A stretch of DNA of 26,026 bases, taken from positions 1 through 26,026 of the forward strand of contig DASXCC010000019.1 of NCBI GenBank assembly GCA_036491415.1, given 5' to 3'. The stretch's first letter is position 1. Each line of letters begins with the position of its first letter. The stretch is from JAICKN01 sp036491415 (lineage in GTDB: Bacteria > Acidobacteriota > Terriglobia > Terriglobales > Acidobacteriaceae). The notes under the pieces are model-generated. The model did no database searches and was not told where the DNA came from. It saw only the letters and a program-made list of their open reading frames with translations. The position numbers and the translations under genes were made by a program. This document shows positions 6,791 to 13,587 of the stretch, piece after piece.

Positions 6791-8734
6791 AAGGACTGCG
6801 GTCTTTTCGGCGATCAGTTTTTTGATCTTCTCGACGAAATCTGCGGACTGCATGTCTTCGGTTTTTTCTTTGCCGCGAATACGGACGTTTACTTTTCCCG
6901 CTTCCGCTTCTTTGTCGCCGACGACCAGCAGGAACGGGACTTTCTGCAATGCGTGCTCGCGGATTTTTGCGTTCATCTTCTCGTTGCGGCCATCCACTTC
7001 CACGCGAACGTTGATCGCTTTAAGTGCAGCGGCAACTTTGTTGGCGTAATCCACGTGGCGCTCGGCGATAGGAATCATGACTGCCTGCACCGGCGAGAGC
7101 CAGACGGGGAACGCACCGGCGTAATGCTCGATGAGCACACCGAAGAAGCGTTCGACGGATCCATATAAAGCGCGATGTACCATCACCGGCTGTTTGCGCG
7201 TGCCATCTTCGGCGACATATTCAAGTCCGAAGCGAGCAGGCAGGTTGAAGTCGAATTGCACGGTGGAAAGCTGCCAGAGCCGGCCGATGGCGTCCACCAG
7301 CTTGATATCGATCTTCGGGCCGTAGAATGCTGCTTCGCCGGGGATGGTTTTGTATTCAATGTTGAGCCGCTGCAAAACTTTTTCGAGCGAATCGGTCGCC
7401 AACTTCCATTGATCTTCGCTGCCAACGAAGTTCTTGCGGTCTTCAGGATTCCAGGTGGAAAGTTCAGTCTGGAATTTAGTGAAGCCGAAATCTTTCAGCA
7501 CGTCGCTGGCAAACTCCACGCAGTTTGCGATCTCTTCTTCAATTTGTTCGGGAGTGCAGAAGATGTGGGCGTCGTCCTGCGTAAATCCACGAACCCGTAG
7601 CAGGCCGTGCATGACACCGGAGCGCTCGTAGCGATACACAGTTCCCAGTTCGCCGAGGCGCACCGGAAGATCACGGTATGACTTGAGCGAATCCCGATAA
7701 ATAAGGATGTGACCGGGACAGTTCATCGGCTTGAGGCGATACTCGGCGTCGTCGAGCTCCATGGTGTCGAACATGTTCTGCGAGTAGTAGCCTTCATGGC
7801 CGGAGGTTTGCCACAACTGTTTGCGCATTACGTGCGGCGTGTACACGAGCGAATAGCCGCGCTTGAGGTATTGATCGCGCATCCAGTCTTCCATCTCTTT
7901 GCGGATGATGCCGCCCTTGGGGTGCCAGAAAATCAGGCCCGGCCCGGCGAGTTCCTGAATGGAGAACAAATCCAACTGCTGGCCGAGCACGCGATGGTCG
8001 CGCTTTTTCGCTTCTTCAATCTGGTTGAGATGTTGGTCGAGGTCTTTCTTCGAGAAAAACGAAGTTCCGTAGATGCGTTGCAGCTGGGGATTCTTTTCAT
8101 CGCCAAGCCAATAGGCCCCGGCGATGTTCAACAGCTTGAATGCTTTGATTTTTCCAGTCGAAGGAATGTGCGGACCACGGCAGAAGTCGATAAACTTGCC
8201 GGTTTTATAAATCGAAATTTTTTCATCGGGCTTGGTGAACTGCTCGATGAAGTGACACTTCATGAAGTCGCCTTCGCCCTTGAACTTTTGCAGTCCTTCT
8301 TCGCGGGGAAGAAATTCTCGCGCGTACGGCAAGTTCTGCTGCACCAGTTCCTGCATTTTCTTTTCGATCTTCTGCAAATCTTCCGGAGTGAATGGGGTGG
8401 GGCGATAGAAGTCGTAGAAGAATCCATGCTCGGTGGCCGGGCCGTGGCCGAGTTTGGTCTCCGGGAAGAGTTCCAGCACCGCCGCCGCCAGCAGATGCGC
8501 GGAGGAATGACGATAGACTTCGAGCGCCTCGGGATCTTTGTCGGTCAAAAGACGGAGTTCGGTGTCTTTTTCGAGCGGGCGAGTGAGGTCGATCAGGTTG
8601 CCGTTGGTTTTCGCAGCTACGGCGGCGTCCGCCAAGCGGGGGCTGATGGATTGCGCGATATCCAGCGCAGTGGTTCCTTTTGCGACTTCTTTGACGCTTC
8701 CGTCCGGAAGTGTGATGTAAATGCTGTCTGACAT
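6788..8734 (-). CDS. thrS: Threonyl-tRNA synthetase
   Basis: 648 residues, normal full length. It charges tRNA-Thr in the cytoplasm. Domains in order: TGS (about 1-64), the editing domain with HSSAH (His76, His80) and CHFIEQF...FCRGPHIPSTGKI, the class II catalytic core with zinc ligand Cys339 in MNCPGHILIYRDS and His390 in RGFTQDDAH, motif 2 (TVYRYERSGVMHGLLRVRG), motif 3 (MVHRALYGSVERFFG), and the anticodon-binding domain. The ATG at 8732-8734 matches the usual N-terminus (SIYITLPDGS); an in-frame TTG 39 bases upstream would add a non-homologous leader. No T-box specifier hairpin or terminator is visible in the 133-bp upstream gap. infC, a common neighbour of thrS in other bacteria, is not next to it. 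The stop codon is part of a tandem repeat. Confidence 0.97.
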   Translation of the reverse strand: MSDSIYITLPDGSVKEVAKGTTALDIAQSISPRLADAAVAAKTNGNLIDLTRPLEKDTELRLLTDKDPEALEVYRHSSAHLLAAAVLELFPETKLGHGPATEHGFFYDFYRPTPFTPEDLQKIEKKMQELVQQNLPYAREFLPREEGLQKFKGEGDFMKCHFIEQFTKPDEKISIYKTGKFIDFCRGPHIPSTGKIKAFKLLNIAGAYWLGDEKNPQLQRIYGTSFFSKKDLDQHLNQIEEAKKRDHRVLGQQLDLFSIQELAGPGLIFWHPKGGIIRKEMEDWMRDQYLKRGYSLVYTPHVMRKQLWQTSGHEGYYSQNMFDTMELDDAEYRLKPMNCPGHILIYRDSLKSYRDLPVRLGELGTVYRYERSGVMHGLLRVRGFTQDDAHIFCTPEQIEEEIANCVEFASDVLKDFGFTKFQTELSTWNPEDRKNFVGSEDQWKLATDSLEKVLQRLNIEYKTIPGEAAFYGPKIDIKLVDAIGRLWQLSTVQFDFNLPARFGLEYVAEDGTRKQPVMVHRALYGSVERFFGVLIEHYAGAFPVWLSPVQAVMIPIAERHVDYANKVAAALKAINVRVEVDGRNEKMNAKIREHALQKVPFLLVVGDKEAEAGKVNVRIRGKEKTEDMQSADFVEKIKKLIAEKTAVL

Positions 8735-8867
8735 GGGAAAGACTAGTTTATGGGACGAGGGAAAGAGGGTCAAACGGAAGAGAGTCGAGGATAGTACCCG
8801 ACTAGCTATTCATAAAGACCATCACAATCGCCTCGCAACGGCTGAAATTTGGCATCAGAATAGACAT

Positions 8868-9379
8868 ATGCGATTTCTCTGCAAGGCGATGATCGTTTTC
8901 TCGCTGGCTACAGTCCCGCTCTGCAGTATGTTTGCACAAAAGGAAAGCAACGCGCCGCTGAATGTTGCCGACAAAAAACAAAACAGAAAATTTCGCAGCG
9001 GCTCACAAAAAATGACCGTAAAACGCTGGTCGCCGTGGCGCTCAGCGAGCATGTGCAGCGGGAAAAAGACGAGTCTGATTGCTCGCATCTGGTACATACG
9101 ATTTATGAAACCGCAGGGTTCCCGTATGAGTACGCTCCGTCGGATGATCTTTACGCGGGAGTCGGAAGTTTTTATCAAGTCAAAGCGCCATTAGCGGGAG
9201 ATCTGGTGGTGTGGCGTGGGCACGTGGGAATGGTGATCAAACCGTCGAAGCACACCTTCTTCAGTTCCTTGAGTTCCGGGCCCGGCACCGGCGACTATGA
9301 AACGCCCTATTGGAAGAGCCGCGGCCAGCCTCGTTTTTATCGCTACATCAAAAAAGTAATTGCCCGCAAAACAGAGTAA
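8868..9379 (+). pseudogene. NlpC/P60-like secreted hydrolase, split by a -1 frameshift
   Basis: The ATG at 8868 opens a signal peptide (MRFLCKAMIVFSLATVPLCSMFAQ), but this frame then loses similarity and stops at 9194. The frame one base back encodes an NlpC/P60-like domain: DESDCSHLVHTIYETAGFPY (nucleophile Cys), GDLVVWRGHVGMVI (His) and a C-terminal PYWKSRGQPRFYRYIK block, ending at 9379. The two frames join naturally at the A-run 8973-8978: reading AAA AAA and then ACA (8978-8980) gives a continuous ...VADKKTKQKISQRLTKN... Alternatives are a one-base deletion in the genome, a sequencing or assembly error at the homopolymer, or -1 slippage. If the NlpC frame is used alone (GTG at 9035), it would lack export. 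NlpC/P60 proteins cleave peptidoglycan peptides. Confidence 0.68.
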
Positions 9380-9418
9380 GTACTACTGTGAACTTCTCCA
9401 CTCAAACCAAAAACGGGT

Positions 9419-9442
9419 CCATTCGACTTCGCTCAGGGCAAG
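9419..9442. repeat. Relic motif related to the 25.7-kb element end
   Basis: CATTCGACTTCGCTCAGGGC within this span has the reverse complement GCCCTGAGCGAAGTCGAATG. It resembles the widespread dispersed motif of the type GTCATCCTGAGCGAAG..., to which the ends of the element at 25717-25870 also seem related. It is a single short copy, probably a remnant. Confidence 0.4.
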
Positions 9443-9492
9443 TTTTGAATGGCCACTAACCCCTTCCGATAATTCCCGCGCCGCTTCATTCC

Positions 9493-9536
9493 GTGAAGCT
9501 TCGCTTCACCCGACAGCCGAGGGCGGCTGTCACTAC
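9493..9536 (+). repeat. Two-hairpin dispersed repeat, copy C
   Basis: Variable hairpin GTGAAGC, loop TTC, GCTTCAC (9493-9509), then the conserved hairpin 9512-9531 (GACAGCCGAG ... GGCTGTC) and ACTAC. The outermost pair of the conserved stem is lost on both sides (C/A instead of G/C). It is followed at once by the AT-rich tandem tract. Confidence 0.86.
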
Positions 9537-9537
9537 A

Positions 9538-9616
9538 TTGTTTATCTAATTTTGTTTATATCTTGCTGTTTATCTAATTTTTTTTACTTATCTAATCTTC
9601 ATTTATCTGATCTTCA
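9538..9616 (+). repeat. AT-rich imperfect tandem repeat
   Basis: Four to five degenerate copies of a ~14-bp unit starting TTTATCTAAT (9541, 9555 degenerate, 9569, about 9588 and 9602). Units vary between 14 and 19 bp because of T-run length. It abuts repeat copy C. The strong AT bias contrasts with the surrounding DNA and could serve as an UP-like or melting region, which is speculation. Confidence 0.7.
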
Positions 9617-9678
9617 AGCAGTTACTAAGGTCGAAATTAGGGCAGATCAGCCTCATGGAAGACTCCCTTACAGCTCTC

Positions 9679-9731
9679 AGGGCCAACTGATACAGCGGTA
9701 CCCGCATCTGTTGTGCAGTCATTTAGGCCCT
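9679..9731 (+). promoter_or_regulatory. Possible structured leader before the receptor gene
   Basis: AGGGCC (9679-9684) can pair with GGCCCT (9726-9731), enclosing a small hairpin GCGG-TAC-CCGC (9695-9705). It ends 28 bp before the receptor start. It matches no riboswitch that I know; only the pairing is seen. Confidence 0.3.
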
Positions 9732-9759
9732 GTTCTGAATTTACCGTTTGGAGACGTCT

Positions 9760-12700
9760 ATGACCCCCCTCCCCGTTCGAGTCCTGCTTGTCGTTTTCTG
9801 TCTTTTCACTTTCATCCCACTCAGTTTTGCCCAGTACGGCGCCGGAATTGAAGGAACCGTTACTGATAAATCAGGCGCGCTGGTTGCGGACGCAACTGTC
9901 ACCGTGACCAATGAAGCCACGGGCGTGGGCCGCAACGCGGTTACGGCGGATTCGGGCTTTTACCGGATCACCGGTCTTGCTCCGGGAAATTACACGGTGA
10001 ACGTGGACGCGCAGAGCTTTAAGAAGAGCGAAAACAAAAACATTCCGGTTGCGGCGGAAGCCATACGGGGATTCAACGTCACACTGGACACGGGTTCGAA
10101 TACAGAAACCGTGACGGTGACAGCGACGCCGGGTGGCCTGCAAACAGAAAACGCGACGATTGGCACGACGATCAGCGCACAGACGGTGACGAACCTGCCG
10201 CAGTTCGGGCGCGATCCTTACCAGCTACTGCGTTTGACACCGGGAGTTTTCGGCGATGCGTCGCGGCAAGGGAACGGAAACTCTCTTGGGATTCCCCAGC
10301 AGGTTGGGCCGGGTGGATCCAACAGTGAAATTTTCCAGACAGAAAATCAGGTACAGGCGGTAGCGAATGGCCAGCGCATTACAGCCAACGATTTTTTGCT
10401 CGATGGCGTAAGCGTGAACAGCCTAGATTGGGGTGGAGCGGCGGTGGTGACGCCAAATCCAGAATCCATTCAGGAAATTTCTATCGCATCTGACAGTTAT
10501 TCCGCGCAGGACGGGCGCAACTCAGGCGCGCAGGTAAAAGTCATTTCCAAGAACGGCACGAATGACTTGCACGGGAGCGCGTTCGCCAAGTTCAACGACA
10601 AAGGCTTGAACGCCTTCAACAAATTTGATGGGCCTTCGGCCGGAGCATCGGACATTACCTGCGAAGGCGGCACGCCCAGCCAGTTCACCATTTTCGCCAG
10701 CCACTGCCCAACCCGCGTGGACCAGAAGTATCGCGACTTTGCCGGCAGCATTGGCGGCCCCATCATTAAAGACAAACTGTTTTTCTTCTTCTCCTATGAA
10801 GGAGTACGGCTTTCCAATACTGCACTGCTGCGCGATCAACACCTGGAGACTCCGCAGTTTGAGCAGTACGTGATTCAGAACAATCCAAATAGCCTGGCGG
10901 CGAAGATTTTTTCCACGCCTGGAATTACGCCGCGCTTCGCGTCTTCCACCCCGACATCGGAAACAGACTGCTGCTCGTTTATTCCGAACTATGGATTGGG
11001 CCGCTGGTATATCGCGGGCAATCAAGTTGGGCAGGCGATTGGCAACGGGCCTGATGGAATCCCTGACTGGGAGATCGCGGACCTGGTCGTCCCAAATACA
11101 AGTGATGGCAACCAGTACAACGCACGCATGGATTACACGCAGGGCAACAATCAATTCTTTGTAAGTACGTATATTGTGAAGTTGAACAATTTAAATGGCG
11201 GTGCGCGGCCGATCGATGACATTGCCTTGCAGCCGAATAATTATGTGGGAACGGTGGGATGGACGCGAACGATCGGCGGCACCCTGCTCAATGAGTTGCG
11301 CGCGAATTTTACGCGCTTTGCATTTGATCAGCGGCAACCTACGGGCAATACGAACTACGGCATTCCTGACATCGGACTGTTTGATTTCGATGCGGGCTTT
11401 GGCACGGTAGACCACGGATTCATCGGCATCACACAAGGTTCGACGACACCACAGGCCGCCGCACAGAATACTTATGGCTTGTCCGATACGTTCAGCTGGA
11501 TGAAGGGCCGCCATGCATGGAAGTTCGGCGTCGAAGCCCGGCGCGAACAAAATAATAATGATCAGCCGGGAACGGAGCGTCCTTATTATCAGTTCCGCGG
11601 ACTGTTGAATTTTGCCAACGACGCGTGCTGCTTTAACGAGCAGGTGGAAGTAGATCCCACGACCGGCGCGCCGCCAGTTTCGATCCGCTATTACCGCACA
11701 TCCGACTACGCTTTGTTTGCGCAGGATGATTGGAAGGTAAAGCCAACCCTCACTGTAAATCTTGGCCTGCGCTGGGAGTACTTCACGCCAGTCACGGAAG
11801 TCAACAACACGCTGAGCAATTACATTTTTGGATCGCAAGGCATCGTGGACGGCTCGGTGCAGCAAACCAATCAGCTTTATCAGCCTGACCGCAATAACTT
11901 TGGACCGCGCGTGGGCTTTGCCTGGAGCCCGGCGGCGTACAACAGCAAAATTGTTTTCAGGGGAGGATTCGGCGTTCTTTACAACCGCTATTTCGGCGTC
12001 GTGTTTGATAACGTCCGCCAGGACACTCCGTTCAGCGCACTGGCAGCCCCGTGTTGCTTTTTTGATCCGGGGCCGATCGTCGGGCCGCCGCCGGGATCGA
12101 ACATTCAGTATGGTCTTGGCGCAAGCACGCAGGCGAACAGTTACACACCAAATCCAGCGCTGGGGTTTGGAGTCGCTTCGAATGGCGCACTCTGCGGCGA
12201 TGCCACTTGCAGCACCATCACGCCGATCAGTCTCTTCGGATCGCTTCCGCAGGAACCGAATCCTTATGTGTATGTGTTCTCCATGCAGACACAATTGGAG
12301 TTGGCGAAGAATTTGATTGTCGAACTCGGCTATCAGGGAAGCCGCAGCCGCAAGCTGGTGCGAACGATAGACGTGAACCGGTTGAATCCCGGAGATACGT
12401 TTGATGGAGTGTTGGACAGATTCGAGAACAATGGATCGAATGGGCAGCCTTGCGGGTCGGGAAATCCAACTTGCTCGGCGCCGCATGCTACGGGCAATGC
12501 GGACTTCACGAACATCTTTATTCCTCTGCCGGATGTGAATGCCAGCTTCGATGCACTGGTCACGCACGTGACGTATCGCATGTCCCACGGATTGCAAGTG
12601 GATGGCATGTACACGTGGAGCCATGCGATCGACACGGCCTCGTACGAAGTTGGGTTCCAGCAGACCGATCCCGCGGACCAGACCCTTGACCGGGGAAATT

Positions 12701-13293
12701 CCGACTTCGACATTCGCAACAACTTTGTGCTGTCTTCTTCGTGGGAGATGCCTTTCTGGCGGGGCAATCATAGCCTGGTTGGCAATGTGCTCGGAGGATG
12801 GACGGTCAGCGGAATCATGAGCAAGCACAGCGGCTTCCCATATTCGGCGCTGATTGGATCTTGCAACACCAATGCAGACCGCAACGGAGATGGCACATGT
12901 CCGGATATGCCGTTTGCCTATAACGGTGGAGTGATTCTGAATCCCAGCAAGCAACAGTGGATCAATGGGGTCTTCCCGGATCCGACAGCGGAGTTCGACA
13001 CGACGACGCTGGGGCCGGGATGCCGCTGCCGGAATATTTTTACCGGCCCGGGCTACACCTCGATTGATCTGACTTTCGGCAAGGATTTCGCTCTGCCGGA
13101 GACAAAGATCATTGGCAATGGAGGACGTCTGGCGATTCGCGCAAACTTCTTCAACGCGTTCAACCTTCTGAACCTGACGCCGCTGATTCCGGCTTCGGCC
13201 CCGACGGACATCCTGAATCCCATGAGTTTTGGCCGGCCTTCCGATGGACTTGCGGGACGCGTGATTGAGTTGCAGGCGAGGTTGAGCTTCTAG
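9760..13293 (+). CDS. Oar-like TonB-dependent outer-membrane receptor with carboxypeptidase-regulatory domain
   Basis: 1177 residues. I chose the ATG at 9760 because GGAG (9750-9753) lies six bases upstream; an in-frame TTG at 9748 overlaps that site. Signal peptide to SFAQ (about residue 25), then a carboxypeptidase-regulatory-like beta-sandwich (IEGTVTDKSGALVADATVTV ... GFYRITGLAPGNYTV), then a plug domain (TVTNLPQFGRDPYQLLRLTPG, NDFLLDGVSVN, VKVISKNGTNDLHGSAF), then a long beta-barrel rich in Asn/Gly/aromatic strands that ends in Phe, as outer-membrane proteins do. This architecture is strongly expanded in Acidobacteriota and typically takes up saccharides, peptides or metal complexes; the ligand here is unknown. 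No clear TonB box is visible. The gene is probably monocistronic, with a terminator-like hairpin 19 bp after the stop. Confidence 0.93.
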   Translation: MTPLPVRVLLVVFCLFTFIPLSFAQYGAGIEGTVTDKSGALVADATVTVTNEATGVGRNAVTADSGFYRITGLAPGNYTVNVDAQSFKKSENKNIPVAAEAIRGFNVTLDTGSNTETVTVTATPGGLQTENATIGTTISAQTVTNLPQFGRDPYQLLRLTPGVFGDASRQGNGNSLGIPQQVGPGGSNSEIFQTENQVQAVANGQRITANDFLLDGVSVNSLDWGGAAVVTPNPESIQEISIASDSYSAQDGRNSGAQVKVISKNGTNDLHGSAFAKFNDKGLNAFNKFDGPSAGASDITCEGGTPSQFTIFASHCPTRVDQKYRDFAGSIGGPIIKDKLFFFFSYEGVRLSNTALLRDQHLETPQFEQYVIQNNPNSLAAKIFSTPGITPRFASSTPTSETDCCSFIPNYGLGRWYIAGNQVGQAIGNGPDGIPDWEIADLVVPNTSDGNQYNARMDYTQGNNQFFVSTYIVKLNNLNGGARPIDDIALQPNNYVGTVGWTRTIGGTLLNELRANFTRFAFDQRQPTGNTNYGIPDIGLFDFDAGFGTVDHGFIGITQGSTTPQAAAQNTYGLSDTFSWMKGRHAWKFGVEARREQNNNDQPGTERPYYQFRGLLNFANDACCFNEQVEVDPTTGAPPVSIRYYRTSDYALFAQDDWKVKPTLTVNLGLRWEYFTPVTEVNNTLSNYIFGSQGIVDGSVQQTNQLYQPDRNNFGPRVGFAWSPAAYNSKIVFRGGFGVLYNRYFGVVFDNVRQDTPFSALAAPCCFFDPGPIVGPPPGSNIQYGLGASTQANSYTPNPALGFGVASNGALCGDATCSTITPISLFGSLPQEPNPYVYVFSMQTQLELAKNLIVELGYQGSRSRKLVRTIDVNRLNPGDTFDGVLDRFENNGSNGQPCGSGNPTCSAPHATGNADFTNIFIPLPDVNASFDALVTHVTYRMSHGLQVDGMYTWSHAIDTASYEVGFQQTDPADQTLDRGNSDFDIRNNFVLSSSWEMPFWRGNHSLVGNVLGGWTVSGIMSKHSGFPYSALIGSCNTNADRNGDGTCPDMPFAYNGGVILNPSKQQWINGVFPDPTAEFDTTTLGPGCRCRNIFTGPGYTSIDLTFGKDFALPETKIIGNGGRLAIRANFFNAFNLLNLTPLIPASAPTDILNPMSFGRPSDGLAGRVIELQARLSF

Positions 13294-13311
13294 AGTTTGC
13301 GATCAACAAAC

Positions 13312-13349
13312 ACAGGGACAGTCGCTTTTGGCTGTCCCTGTATTTATTT
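13312..13349 (+). terminator. Intrinsic terminator after the receptor gene, apparently derived from the dispersed repeat
   Basis: A perfect 10-bp stem ACAGGGACAG / CTGTCCCTGT (13312-13321 and 13332-13341) with a T-rich loop, followed by ATTTATTT. The 24 bases 13314-13337 align without gaps to a reverse-oriented conserved hairpin of the dispersed repeat, with four differences, all C to T. It sits 19 bp after the receptor stop. Confidence 0.75.
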
Positions 13350-13360
13350 GCGAAATCTAT

Positions 13361-13404
13361 GCGAAGCTACGCTTCGCTGGACAGCCGAGGGCGGCTGTCC
13401 CTAC
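13361..13404 (+). repeat. Two-hairpin dispersed repeat, copy D
   Basis: Variable hairpin GCGAAGC, loop TAC, GCTTCGC (13361-13377), then one spacer base, the conserved hairpin 13379-13400 (GGACAGCC ... GGCTGTCC) and the tail CTAC. With the terminator copy at 13314 it forms an inverted pair of about 91 bp, like the compound element at 15-119. Confidence 0.9.
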
Positions 13405-13451
13405 GCGATTCGTTTTGATATCTGCAACATGAATTGTTCTCCCAAATGAAA

Positions 13452-13482
13452 ACGAGGAATCTGTTTAAAGCAGATTCCTCGT
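13452..13482 (-). terminator. Intrinsic terminator for the M3 peptidase gene
   Basis: A perfect 12-bp stem ACGAGGAATCTG / CAGATTCCTCGT around a 7-base loop. Read on the minus strand it is followed by a short T-run (TTTCATTTG). It lies about 100 bp past the M3 stop codon, between the convergent genes. Confidence 0.7.
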
Positions 13483-13513
13483 CACTTCGTTCCTCGGAAT
13501 CACAAGAACTAAA

Positions 13514-13587
13514 GGGACTAATTTACTGACGCCTGACTCACTGGCGGCTAACTTACTGACAGCTAATTACTGATACCCAACTTACTG
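13514..13587 (-). repeat. Five ~15-bp tandem repeats covering the M3 peptidase stop codon
   Basis: Plus-strand units of 15, 15, 15, 14 and 15 bp, each ending in ACTG preceded by T or C: 13514-13528, 13529-13543, 13544-13558, 13559-13572 and 13573-13587. Read with the gene, every unit starts CAG followed by a stop (TAA in four, TGA in one). The first of these TAA triplets is the real stop codon of the M3 gene. Confidence 0.88.

Larger units (their letters stand above)
9380..9759. other. 380-bp gene-free stretch before the receptor gene
   Basis: This stretch holds a relic motif (9419-9442), two-hairpin repeat copy C (9493-9536), an AT-rich tandem tract (9538-9616) and a possible leader stem-loop (9679-9731). 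No open frame inside it looks real. I could not identify a convincing -35/-10 pair for the receptor gene. Confidence 0.7.

Noticed and set aside
7709..8731. Open frame on the plus strand opposite thrS
   Set aside because: Shadow of the well-supported threonyl-tRNA synthetase.
8735..8867. T-box or other leader control of thrS
   Set aside because: No specifier hairpin, T-box sequence or terminator/antiterminator pair can be recognised in this short gap.
8973..8979. AAAAAAC as a classical -1 slippery heptamer
   Set aside because: The phase is wrong: upstream codons read AAA AAA C, not A AAA AAC. Simple slippage on the A-run or a base loss remains possible.
11191..12954. Long open frame on the minus strand, 587 codons
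   Set aside because: Antisense to the receptor barrel; composition is Arg/His-rich as expected for a shadow frame, with no motif.
13514..13587. CRISPR-like array
   Set aside because: Units are about 15 bp, directly adjacent and degenerate, without spacers; no cas genes are present.
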